Assembly (NCBI GenBank): GCA_034006265.1
Contig: JAVETB010000010.1
Coordinates: 1 to 58,614, forward strand
Length of the DNA stretch: 58,614 nt
Direction of reading: 5' to 3'
Source: Syntrophus sp034006265
Lineage (GTDB): Bacteria > Desulfobacterota > Syntrophia > Syntrophales > Syntrophaceae
In this document: positions 49,374 to 57,054 of the stretch, piece by piece
Numbering within the stretch: the first letter of the stretch is position 1
How the letters are laid out: every line of letters begins with the position of its first letter
Made by a program: the position numbers and the translations under genes
The notes under the pieces: generated by a model
Seen by the model: only the letters and a program-made list of their open reading frames with translations
Database searches by the model: none
What the model was told of the DNA's origin: nothing

Positions 49374-50599
49374 TTTCTCTCGTCTCGACCCTTAAAATTT
49401 CTTTTCGGGCCCTTCGGGTGAATAAGATGCGTTCCACCCTCACCATGCTGGGGATCATCATCGGTGTGGGGGCCGTCATCGCCATGCTGGCTGTAGGTGC
49501 CGGTGCGAGCCGTCGGATCTCCGGGCAGATTGCAAGCATGGGAAGCAACCTGCTCCTCGTTCTGCCGGGGAGCACGACGGCGGGTGGATTGAGGCTGGGG
49601 GCCGGAACGCGGGCCACTCTGACTATCGTGGATGCAGAGGCGATCGTCAAAGAGTGTCCAGCGGTGACGGAAGTTGCTCCAGTCCTGAACGGCGCGGCCC
49701 AAGTGGTTTACGGTGATTCAAACTGGGCTACAGCCATTTTCGGCACGATGCCGGAAATAATGACCATTCGGGACTGGAGCCTGGCATCCGGCCGCTTCTT
49801 CAATGATCAGGATATCCGGAACGCCACAAAAGTGGCCGTTCTCGGGCAGACAGTCGTGGACAGCCTCTTTGGAAACATGGACCCTGTCGGCTCCATTATC
49901 CGGATCAAGAAGGTGCCCTTCACGGTCATCGGCGTTCTGGACAGAAAAGGCCAGTCGGCCATGGGGCAGGACCAGGACGACATCATCTATATTCCTGTAT
50001 CGACGGCCCAGAAGAAAATATTCGGGGTAACCATCCCCGGCATGGTGCGCTCTATCCTGGTCAAGGCCGGAAGCTCAGAAGACCTTACGGCGGCGGAACG
50101 GCAGATTACGGAGCTCCTCCGGCAGCGGCATCGCATCGGAGAACACCAGGAAAATGATTTTACGGTACGGAATCTCACCCAGATCATGCAGGCGGCAGAA
50201 GAGTCCTCGAGGGTGATGGCCCTTCTGCTAGGCGCCGTCGCTTCCGTATCGCTTCTGGTCGGCGGCATCGGAATTATGAACATCATGCTGGTTTCGGTGA
50301 CGGAACGGACACGAGAAATCGGGATCAGGATGGCCGTCGGCGCGAAAACCTGGGATATCCGCTTTCAATTTATCATCGAAGCCCTGACCCTTTCATTGAC
50401 CGGTGGGATCCTGGGGATTCTCCTGGGGATCGCCGTTTCTGAAGCCCTGTCGGCACTGGCCCAATGGCCTACCATCATATCTTCGCCGTCCATTCTCCTG
50501 GCCTTTGGATTTTCCGGCCTCGTGGGGATCTTTTTCGGATTCTATCCCGCATACAAAGCTTCCCAGCTCAATCCCATTGAAGCCCTCCGCTATGAATAA
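49370..50599 (+). CDS. MacB-like ABC transporter permease (FtsX domain)
   Basis: 409-residue inner-membrane permease with the MacB topology: a first helix (LTMLGIIIGVGAVIAMLAVGAGASRRI), a large periplasmic MacB_PCD domain, then three C-terminal helices of FtsX type (VASVSLLVGGIGIMNIMLVSVTERTREIGIRMAVGAKTWDI...IGILLGIAVSEAL...GFSGLVGIFFGFYPAYKASQLNPIEALRYE). With TolC-like and MacA-like genes it should export a lipophilic compound, peptide or toxin; substrate unknown. It is followed by the first copy of the 118-bp repeat. Confidence 0.95.
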   Translation: MISLVSTLKISFRALRVNKMRSTLTMLGIIIGVGAVIAMLAVGAGASRRISGQIASMGSNLLLVLPGSTTAGGLRLGAGTRATLTIVDAEAIVKECPAVTEVAPVLNGAAQVVYGDSNWATAIFGTMPEIMTIRDWSLASGRFFNDQDIRNATKVAVLGQTVVDSLFGNMDPVGSIIRIKKVPFTVIGVLDRKGQSAMGQDQDDIIYIPVSTAQKKIFGVTIPGMVRSILVKAGSSEDLTAAERQITELLRQRHRIGEHQENDFTVRNLTQIMQAAEESSRVMALLLGAVASVSLLVGGIGIMNIMLVSVTERTREIGIRMAVGAKTWDIRFQFIIEALTLSLTGGILGILLGIAVSEALSALAQWPTIISSPSILLAFGFSGLVGIFFGFYPAYKASQLNPIEALRYE

Positions 50600-50733
50600 G
50601 CCTCGCAGCAGTCACCCGGGACCATGCGATCATTTTGAGGCAGCGGGATAGTGGCAGCCTCGCGGCATCCACGGCCTTCGTTTCTGACAGAAGTGCGATG
50701 CACTTGACAGAGGCCTGCCTTTGAGTCCTACCC

Positions 50734-50851
50734 CAAGGGCAAGTCATCTAAATTCGTAATACATTGTATTTATTAAATAAAGAGCGAAAAGCACTTTATT
50801 CTGTAAGTGCATGATATTTATAATAAATTGCCGAACTTTGACGTGACCTTG
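50734..50851 (+). mobile_element. 118-bp MITE-like element, copy A
   Basis: AT-rich element beginning CAAGGGCAAGTC and ending GACGTGACCTTG, flanked by a 10-bp direct repeat: AGTCCTACCC (50724-50733) and AGCCCTACCC (50852-50861), one mismatch. Ends form an imperfect terminal inverted repeat (9 of 12 in the most conserved copies). An internal hairpin pairs AATAAAG (50776-50782) with CTTTATT (50794-50800), and there is a palindrome AATACATTGTATT. It carries no coding capacity. It lies between the efflux operon and the HD-protein promoter. Confidence 0.88.
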
Positions 50852-50890
50852 AGCCCTACCCTCAAAAAAGATTTATTTTGTGTTTCTGTA

Positions 50891-50899
50891 TGATATAAT
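50891..50899 (+). promoter_or_regulatory. Candidate extended -10 promoter for the HD-protein gene
   Basis: TG-A-TATAAT is a perfect extended -10 element; no good -35 box is found at the usual distance. It lies about 200 bp before ATG 51096, so a long leader would be made. The nearby 118-bp element is just upstream. Confidence 0.45.
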
Positions 50900-51095
50900 A
50901 TTTTAACCTGAGAACAGGATGTTTTTGACAGGGGGGAGAATCATTTTTAACGCTTGAATTCATGAAAGCTGTTTACACCGGCGATGAGCGTTGTATAAAA
51001 TGCCTCTTCGCCTTTACGGGGCATATTGGCTGTACACTCGGTGCGCGACTGCCGAAAGCTCACATTTCCGAATGATCGAGAAAAGGAGGCGGTTG

Positions 51096-52241
51096 ATGAA
51101 AGCCTATAGTTTGACGGAATTTCTCACAACTTCGGCCTTGTTGAACTACCAGTTGTGTTCGAAGCAGCTGAACTGGGACAGTATCACGATGGTGATCCTT
51201 GAGGGAAGAACGATCTCCACGGAAGATCAGAACATCTTGTCCCAGGTATTCGATTATCTCAGTAATGTCTATGGAAAAATGGAACGGAACCTGGGGCCTC
51301 TTTCCATTTTACATCCGATCCGGGCCACGGCCTTGTTGTGCCGTGCTTCAGAGAAGATCGACCTGCTGGACATGATGACCTGCCTTCTTCATGATACGTT
51401 CGAAGATTTCAAGCCGGCACAGTTCAAGGATTCGGATTGGATCAATCTGGATACGGCGTTTCAATCCTTCCTGCTGGCCCTGCCGGAACTCGACCAGAGA
51501 CGGTTAAGGGAACAGCTGCAATGGCTGACCAAGGAACCTTCAGAGAACTATTATCATTATATCGGCCATCTGCTTGATCAAGCCGGCGGCAGGTCCCCGG
51601 TCGTCAGGGTCAAGCTTGCAGACCGGCTGGACAACACCTTGGATATGCGCATTGATCTTCAGGATCCCATGCAGGGCGTGGACTTCTTCGAAATCGCCTT
51701 TCAGACGGTCTTTAGCAATACCTATAAGGGGTATCGGCCCGGCAAGCCCCATCAACCCACTGTGATTCTCAACGGCGCGCAGCGTCTTTACCAGCTCTTC
51801 AAAAATATTCTCCTGCTTTCGCTCATCCGGCAGAAAAAGGCGGCAAAGAACGACGAGATCGCCCGGGCGCTCTTCGAAGCCCTCGCGCAGGCGAGCATGA
51901 TGGAGGCTCAGCGCATTGCCCTGCATGTCTTCGGATATCATGATCCGGACACGGCAAAATTCCGGGATATCCTTATGGATACAATGGCCTACTCACAGTC
52001 CGGCGGGTTTGATCAGGTGACTCCACCCAATCCGACATCCCGACTGAACGGATTGCTCATGACCGTCTTCGATCAGCCGGAGCGCGAATCACGCAAGGAA
52101 CAGCTCAAGGCTCTCTACAACGACAAGGCGTTCATGATTGAAGTTGCCGTCGCTTTTGTCATCATCTTCCTGAACTTCACGAATGATCCCGACTATTACA
52201 TTCACGGAATCAGCGCGGAAGGGGTCCGACCCGAACGGTAG
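51096..52241 (+). CDS. RSH-like HD-domain phosphohydrolase
   Basis: 381 residues with a metal-binding HD domain arranged as in the hydrolase part of RelA/SpoT: LHPIRATALL, LLHDTFED and VKLADRLDNTLDMR. No synthetase domain is seen, so if it acts on (p)ppGpp it would only degrade it; other nucleotide substrates are possible. The rest is helical with no recognised family. ATG 51096 follows AAAGGAGG by six bases. It is convergent with nrfA and separated from it by two small hairpins. Confidence 0.75.
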   Translation: MKAYSLTEFLTTSALLNYQLCSKQLNWDSITMVILEGRTISTEDQNILSQVFDYLSNVYGKMERNLGPLSILHPIRATALLCRASEKIDLLDMMTCLLHDTFEDFKPAQFKDSDWINLDTAFQSFLLALPELDQRRLREQLQWLTKEPSENYYHYIGHLLDQAGGRSPVVRVKLADRLDNTLDMRIDLQDPMQGVDFFEIAFQTVFSNTYKGYRPGKPHQPTVILNGAQRLYQLFKNILLLSLIRQKKAAKNDEIARALFEALAQASMMEAQRIALHVFGYHDPDTAKFRDILMDTMAYSQSGGFDQVTPPNPTSRLNGLLMTVFDQPERESRKEQLKALYNDKAFMIEVAVAFVIIFLNFTNDPDYYIHGISAEGVRPER

Positions 52242-52280
52242 GACAACGCGTCATCCCATGAACTTCGCACCGAACTGAAA

Positions 52281-52318
52281 AGCCGGGACGACGGACCGGC
52301 TCTGCGTTCGCAGAGTTT
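52281..52318. terminator. Hairpin pair between convergent genes
   Basis: AGCCGG (52281-52286) can pair with CCGGCT (52296-52301), and CTCTGCG (52300-52306) pairs perfectly with CGCAGAG (52309-52315) followed by TTT. The two overlap, so only one forms at a time. It could end the HD-protein transcript; weak for nrfA. Confidence 0.45.
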
Positions 52319-52353
52319 ACCTTTCAATGAGGGGCTCCGTAATGTGTTCCTTA

Positions 52354-53634
52354 TCACTTCCCGTATGAAGCGGAAGCTGCCCGGTTTGCCGTGGCGATGG
52401 CCTGATGGGCCAGATCCACGGACTGCCCCAGGGTATTGAGGACCTGCGATGGATTGTGAAAGCCCATGCTGTTTTCCGCCGAGACGATATCCCAGTACCA
52501 CTGGGCCCTGCGGAGAAGCTCCTGGGCATTTTCAAGCTCGGCTCCATTGACGCGGGAATCCGCCGCAGCTTGGGCGATCGCTTCGTGGGCCCGGCTCACC
52601 GTGGATCCCGCCCTGAGCTGCATGTCCCAAACGTGGCGCTGGGTTGTCTTTACGCGTGCCGTCAGCCAGTCCTTGTCCTGTGTATGGCAAGTCCGGCAGG
52701 ATTCCTCCACGGTCCGCATGGGGCTCGTCACCCAGTGGCTTGAATATTTCCGTCCGCCCTCTCTCAAAAAGGGCATATGGCAGTCGGCGCAGGCGACGCC
52801 CGCCATCCCGTGAATGCCCGTGCTCCAGGTTTCGTAGTCGGGATGCTGTGCCTTGAGCATTTTTGTCCGGGAAACGGGATGGACCCAGTCCTGGGTAAAA
52901 CCGGCCGGCTTTTCGGCATAATAGGCGTACATCTGTTCCGGCTGGAGTCCCTTGTCCCAGGGAAAGACCACGTGGTACGTTTCCGGTTCGAAATAGTATT
53001 CCACATGGCATTGGCCGCAGACGTAGCTGCGCATCTCCGCCCTGGAGGCCTTGAGGACATCAATGCCTTTTTTGGCCAAGGCTTCGATAAAGGCGGGATT
53101 CATCACCCGGAGATTCATCGTTTTCGGGTCATGGCAATTGCTGCAGGTGATGGGATGCTTCAGGGTCGGAAGCAGATCCGCCAGGGGCATCCCGGCATAC
53201 GCCAAGCCTTTATCCTTGAAGATGTCGCCGATCTGTGCCGTCTTGCAGGTCATACAGGCGCCCGTGGTCCTTGGGGTCAAGCGCTCGGTCTCACGGAGAT
53301 CCTCGAGGGCATAGGGATGGCCGCGGTCTTCCGTGTAGTCCTTGCTGAACCCCATTCCCTTGAAGTTCATGAGGTTCGCCGGTTCCATGACGGCCTTCTG
53401 TGTTTTCTCACTGCCGCCGAATCCCGTCGGTGATGGGGCCATTTCACGATTCTTTAAATAACCCTGGTATTGAAGAGGGTAGACCTTTCCCCATTCAGCC
53501 GGATCATGGACGCCTTCTGGAATGCTGACCCGCTTGATTCCATCTTCCGGAGCAAAAAGCCAGACCCGCGCAACGACAAATACGCCCAACAGGATGGCAA
53601 GGGCAATCCCTGAAAAGACGATCTTTTTAATCAT
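52354..53634 (-). CDS. nrfA: Pentaheme cytochrome c nitrite reductase NrfA
   Basis: Periplasmic enzyme reducing nitrite to ammonium with six electrons. About 426 residues: an N-terminal hydrophobic export helix, the hallmark active-site heme motif CMTCK (lysine in place of histidine), and four CxxCH motifs (CSNCH, CGQCH, CADCH, CRTCH). ATG 53634 has AAGGGGAC upstream and overlaps the nrfH stop by 8 bp. The electron donor is NrfH. It may serve respiration or detoxification of nitrite and nitric oxide. Confidence 0.97.
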   Translation of the reverse strand: MIKKIVFSGIALAILLGVFVVARVWLFAPEDGIKRVSIPEGVHDPAEWGKVYPLQYQGYLKNREMAPSPTGFGGSEKTQKAVMEPANLMNFKGMGFSKDYTEDRGHPYALEDLRETERLTPRTTGACMTCKTAQIGDIFKDKGLAYAGMPLADLLPTLKHPITCSNCHDPKTMNLRVMNPAFIEALAKKGIDVLKASRAEMRSYVCGQCHVEYYFEPETYHVVFPWDKGLQPEQMYAYYAEKPAGFTQDWVHPVSRTKMLKAQHPDYETWSTGIHGMAGVACADCHMPFLREGGRKYSSHWVTSPMRTVEESCRTCHTQDKDWLTARVKTTQRHVWDMQLRAGSTVSRAHEAIAQAAADSRVNGAELENAQELLRRAQWYWDIVSAENSMGFHNPSQVLNTLGQSVDLAHQAIATANRAASASYGK

Positions 53635-54115
53635 GAAGCAGTCCCCTTTCCGGCAATTTTTGGCCATGAACCAGACGGCGATGACAGGACGTGCAGCTTC
53701 CCTGCAGATTTTCAACCATGAAGGAGTTTCCCACCGCGGCTCGGTGACAGCGCAGACAGTTGCCGTCAGCGATGTTCCTGCCTTGCTCGGACAGGGTAAT
53801 CGCCGCCGGATAATCCCTGAGACTTTCGTGGTAGACGTCCGAAAGGCCGGCCTTGACCTTGTAGGCGAAACGTGTCAGCGCATTGGCCGCGGGCATGTGG
53901 CACTCGATGCATGCAAAGGAACTGTGGAGAGAACGCTGCCACTGATTGTGGACATTGCCCATGCTGTGGCAGCTTGCGCAGAATTCCGAAGTTCCCGCGT
54001 AATGATACGCTCCGGCCATCAGGCCCGTTAGAAGCAGCCCTGTCAGGATACCGGCAAAGAGGATGGATATCGTTTTTTTATGACTGCACATGGCCCCGCG
54101 AAATCCTTCTCTCAT
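53627..54115 (-). CDS. nrfH: NrfH tetraheme cytochrome c (quinol dehydrogenase)
   Basis: Membrane-anchored NapC/NirT-type cytochrome of 162 residues that passes quinol electrons to NrfA. One N-terminal membrane helix (ISILFAGILTGLLLTGLMAGAYHY) precedes four CxxCH motifs: CASCH, CIECH, CLRCH and CTSCH. A downstream ATG at about 54091 is an alternative start. The gene is first in the nrfHA operon, with a good promoter upstream. Confidence 0.95.
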   Translation of the reverse strand: MREGFRGAMCSHKKTISILFAGILTGLLLTGLMAGAYHYAGTSEFCASCHSMGNVHNQWQRSLHSSFACIECHMPAANALTRFAYKVKAGLSDVYHESLRDYPAAITLSEQGRNIADGNCLRCHRAAVGNSFMVENLQGSCTSCHRRLVHGQKLPERGLLHD

Positions 54116-54168
54116 TTCATAAGGGGTTCAACTGCTCAAGCGAAACGATACGAGTGATGTGATACTAT

Positions 54169-54197
54169 CTTATAGTCTTATCCAACCATTCGGTCAA
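54169..54197 (-). promoter_or_regulatory. Sigma-70 type promoter of nrfHA with overlapping operator-like repeat
   Basis: On the - strand TTGACC (54197-54192), a 17-bp spacer and TATAAG (54174-54169) match the vegetative promoter closely. ACTAT-AAG-ATAGT overlaps the -10 box as an inverted repeat and may be a repressor or activator site. It lies just outside copy B of the 118-bp element. Confidence 0.65.
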
Positions 54198-54214
54198 CGG
54201 CAAATATCCTCAGA

Positions 54215-54332
54215 CAAGAGCAAGTCATCTAAATTCGTAATACATTGTATTTATTGAATAAAGAGCGAAAAGCACTTTATTTTGTAAGTGCATGATATTT
54301 GTAATAAATTTCCGAACTTTGACGGGATCTTG
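54215..54332 (+). mobile_element. 118-bp MITE-like element, copy B
   Basis: Same element as at 50734: begins CAAGAGCAAGTC, ends GACGGGATCTTG, with the ends complementary at 9 of 12 positions. It is flanked by an exact 9-bp direct repeat ATCCTCAGA (54206-54214 and 54333-54341). About 94% identical to copy A and 97% to copy C by eye. It sits between the nrfHA promoter and a secreted-protein gene. Confidence 0.9.
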
Positions 54333-54681
54333 ATCCTCAGATGATTTAAACAAAATCTCTCATTCTTGTGATAAAATGAATAGAAAGGCGTTTGTACCAA
54401 TGGTGAAAAAAAAAGCATTACCAGGCGTGGCCGTCTGTCTGTAGGAGAGCCCTGTTGAAACGCAGGGCCGGCCTTGGACCTGATGAGGAAGACGTTTCCT
54501 GCTTTGAAAACATCAGGCTTCCTTTGCTTTTATCAACCAGGAGTTTGAAGTATTTCAATGCATCAGGACCGGGTCCGTTCTGCTCTTTGCTTTCACAGAT
54601 CCCTTCCTTGAAAGGGGGGATATGATCCTGGCAGGATATAACCTGCGGAATAACCAATCAACCATTGTTAAGGAGGGACAT
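54333..54681. other. Intergenic region upstream of the DUF3313-like gene
   Basis: No gene supported. An extended -10-like TG-A-TAAAAT at 54369-54377 on the + strand could start a leader of about 300 nt. Short open frames here lack family resemblance or a good start. Confidence 0.35.
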
Positions 54682-55359
54682 ATGAAATCATGGGCAAAGG
54701 TTCTGTGGGCCGTTGGAGCCGGAATACTGTTCACCGTATCCGTCTCGTTTGCAGGAGACCCCCCGTTTTCCGGTTTCCTTGGAAGTCCCGATGTGTACAA
54801 GCAATTGAGCCCGGGGCCGGCAGGTGGGGCCAAACTGCGCTGGGTAAAGCCTGGGTTGGATCTTAGCAAATACAACAGTTTCATGGTGGACAGCGTTATC
54901 TTTTACCTGGCTGACGAGTCCGAATACAAGGGCATTGATCCTCAGGTGTTGAAAGAACTCGCCGATACCTTCAACAAGGACATCGTGGCCGCCTTCAAGG
55001 ACAGGTACCCGATTGTGGCGGATCCCGGCCCCGATGTGGCGCGGATCAGAATTGCCATCACGAACATCAAAAGGAGTCAGCCGGGTGTCAGCGCCTTCAC
55101 TTCAATTATCCCGATCGGATTGGCCGTCAGCACGGTTAAGCGTGGGGCATCGGGAGGGTGGGCAGGAGGCGGTGAAACGTGTGCCGAACTGATGCTTCTT
55201 GACTCCGAGAGCAACGAGCCGATCGTGATGGCGGTGGATCAGCAACAGGCGGCTTTCGCCTCCCGTTTTTCCAGTTACGGATCCGCCGAGGATGCCTTCA
55301 AGTTCTGGTCCGAGAGAATCGTGAAGGTTCTGGATGAAGCCAAGGGTATCACGAGGTAA
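54682..55359 (+). CDS. DUF3313-like secreted protein
   Basis: 225 residues with a signal peptide (VLWAVGAGILFTVSVSFAG) and no lipobox cysteine. The mature part matches the DUF3313 pattern: LRWVKPGLDLSKYNSFMVDSVIFY, then DTFNKDIVAAFKDRYPIVADPGPDVARIRIAITNI, and an AELMLLDSESNEPIVMAVDQQ segment. Function of the family is unknown. AAGGAGGG precedes ATG 54682. It is followed by a strong terminator. Confidence 0.8.
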   Translation: MKSWAKVLWAVGAGILFTVSVSFAGDPPFSGFLGSPDVYKQLSPGPAGGAKLRWVKPGLDLSKYNSFMVDSVIFYLADESEYKGIDPQVLKELADTFNKDIVAAFKDRYPIVADPGPDVARIRIAITNIKRSQPGVSAFTSIIPIGLAVSTVKRGASGGWAGGGETCAELMLLDSESNEPIVMAVDQQQAAFASRFSSYGSAEDAFKFWSERIVKVLDEAKGITR

Positions 55360-55400
55360 GCGGAGAAGCCGGAAACTGGGAACAAATAAACGCGGATTTT

Positions 55401-55457
55401 CAAGAGGGGAAAAGGCCTTCCCAGTGGCAGCCGGGATGCCTTTCCCCTCTTGTTTTT
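55401..55457 (+). terminator. Intrinsic terminator after the DUF3313-like gene
   Basis: CAAGAGGGGAAAAGGC (55401-55416) pairs with GCCTTTCCCCTCTTG (55438-55452) with one bulged base, followed by TTTTT. About 15 bp stem, typical rho-independent terminator. Confidence 0.9.
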
Positions 55458-55607
55458 AATGTCCTGATGAAGACAATGAGATCATATGAATTGCCGTCAC
55501 GCACAGAAATGAGCCCTTCAGCCCTTCTTTTTATTTCCGCTGCGTCGGCCGTCGGGGTCAGGTTCCCGGCAGCGGCGGCATGCCTTTTATGCCCTCCGGA
55601 GCGGGTT

Positions 55608-56174
55608 TTATCTTGCCAGTTTCGTGAATTTCGAACCGGAAATCGACACGCCCGCCATGAGACCTTTCTGGCCGAAGACGAAACCGACAATCGGATCTCT
55701 GATTTTTGTCGTGTCTACGGATCCCTCGGCGCCTATATTGGCCATCGCCACCGTTCCATCAACGCCGGCCTGCCAGCCTGTGCTGGAGCGGAAGTTATCC
55801 AGGGCTTCCTTCTCCATGAAGACCAGAATGATGTCCTTCTGCTGGGCTCCGACCTGAAGGCCAAAGGAGCCGCCGGCGAGGCTGTAGTAATCCACACTAC
55901 TTCCGCCAATTCTCAGGGCGCCTTCGCCATACTGCCCCCCGACGAAAAACCCTCCCTGGATCACATTGGGCACAATGAGGACGCCCTTGGCGGACGCGAG
56001 AAACTCGGATGCGCCTTTGACATCCCTGGTAAAACGGTCCAGACTCGCGTTGACGTTAAGGTCAATCTCATTCGTGCTGGAACCGGAATGGATGCGAGCC
56101 GGTGCGCAGGACACAAGGCATGCCAGCATCATCAGAATGAGTAAAGCGGGAATCAGCGTACGGTTGTTTTTCAT
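55608..56174 (-). CDS. SYLF/Ysc84-domain lipoprotein
   Basis: About 188 residues with a lipobox (MMLACLVSCAP) and the SYLF lipid-binding domain: FLASAKGVLIVPNVIQGGFFVGGQYGEGAL, SLAGGSFGLQVGAQQKDIILVFM and the C-terminal KGLMAGVSISGSKFTKL. Homologues bind phosphoinositides in eukaryotes; bacterial roles are unclear. AAAGGAG precedes ATG 56174; the longer frame from 56264 has no extra support. Confidence 0.88.
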   Translation of the reverse strand: MKNNRTLIPALLILMMLACLVSCAPARIHSGSSTNEIDLNVNASLDRFTRDVKGASEFLASAKGVLIVPNVIQGGFFVGGQYGEGALRIGGSSVDYYSLAGGSFGLQVGAQQKDIILVFMEKEALDNFRSSTGWQAGVDGTVAMANIGAEGSVDTTKIRDPIVGFVFGQKGLMAGVSISGSKFTKLAR

Positions 56175-56756
56175 GGCAGCTTCTCCTTTCTGTGAGGTTT
56201 TGGTGAAGTGAATGGTTGCGGTAACATTTCCATGTTGACGACAGAGGTCTCTGATCTGGCACAATCGTTACCGGGTGTTGACCACCTCCTTTCCAGAGCC
56301 CTTACCGTTTGCGGCCAGGGGAGAAGTGCTTGCAATGTTTCTTGGCTCTGAATCAACCGGATCAAAAGGGCGGTGACGGCGGGAACGATAGATGGAAATG
56401 GGAGTAGGGCATGGCAGCGGGGATCAGGATCTGAAGTCTTTTCTGATGGTGATCCTGTGTTGTGTCATCAGAACACTTTTTCCCTTTTTCTGGAAACTAG
56501 AATATACGAGGAGGGGTTATGGGTGTCAAGGCGTTTTCTGCCCCGGGACAGAGTCCGTCCTGCCTTGTTATTGAACAGAACCTTGAATTGCGGAGAATAA
56601 CGTCGTAATAAGAAATTTTACTAAATAAAAAATGGACAACGGGGGAAGAGGTTCTTTAAACACGGGAACCCAAAAACTTCGAAACAAAACAAGCAGGACG
56701 GTGTGCTGGCCCCGGTAGAGAAATCCAGCGAATTGGGAGGCGTTGATGGGAAGAAA
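56175..56756. other. Intergenic region before repeat copy C
   Basis: No gene supported. A 29-codon frame at 56519-56608 has a strong ribosome site (GAGGAGGGG two bases from ATG) but no recognisable product. The remainder is low-information sequence. Confidence 0.35.
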
Positions 56757-56874
56757 CAAGATCCCGTCAAAGTTCGGAAATTTAATATAAATATCATGCA
56801 CTTACAAAATAAAGCGCTTTTCGCTCTTTATTCAATAAATACAATGTATTACGAATTTAGATGACTTGCCCTTG
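56757..56874 (-). mobile_element. 118-bp MITE-like element, copy C (inverted)
   Basis: Reverse orientation of copies A and B: starts CAAGATCCCGTC and ends GACTTGCCCTTG on the + strand. It is flanked by an exact 10-bp direct repeat TGGGAAGAAA (56747-56756 and 56875-56884). Differs from copy B at about four positions. It lies upstream of the flavoredoxin-rubredoxin gene. Confidence 0.9.
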
Positions 56875-56880
56875 TGGGAA

Positions 56881-56935
56881 GAAACCTCTTGTTTGAAAAT
56901 TTCGAGAAAGTCCGTTAGATTAAGGAAGAGGTTTC
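56881..56935. repeat. 10-bp inverted repeat upstream of the rubredoxin gene
   Basis: GAAACCTCTT (56881-56890) and AAGAGGTTTC (56926-56935) are perfect complements 35 bp apart. This may form a hairpin in the leader or be part of a binding site; it overlaps the end of the copy C target duplication. Confidence 0.4.
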
Positions 56936-57054
56936 GCGCAGGCTGAAATAGCAGGATATGTTTCCGCGGCGAAATGACGTTAGAATACCGCGCCATGGCT
57001 ATGGCGGAGGTACAGCGATTTCAAGGAGGTTACCCCTGGATCATGGAGACAACG

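Noticed and set aside
56519..56608. 29-codon frame with a very good ribosome site
   Set aside because: Too short and featureless to call; could be a leader peptide but nothing supports a function.
50734..56874. The three 118-bp repeats considered as a CRISPR or REP/BIME array
   Set aside because: Copies are kilobases apart, in both orientations and with individual target duplications, unlike either type.
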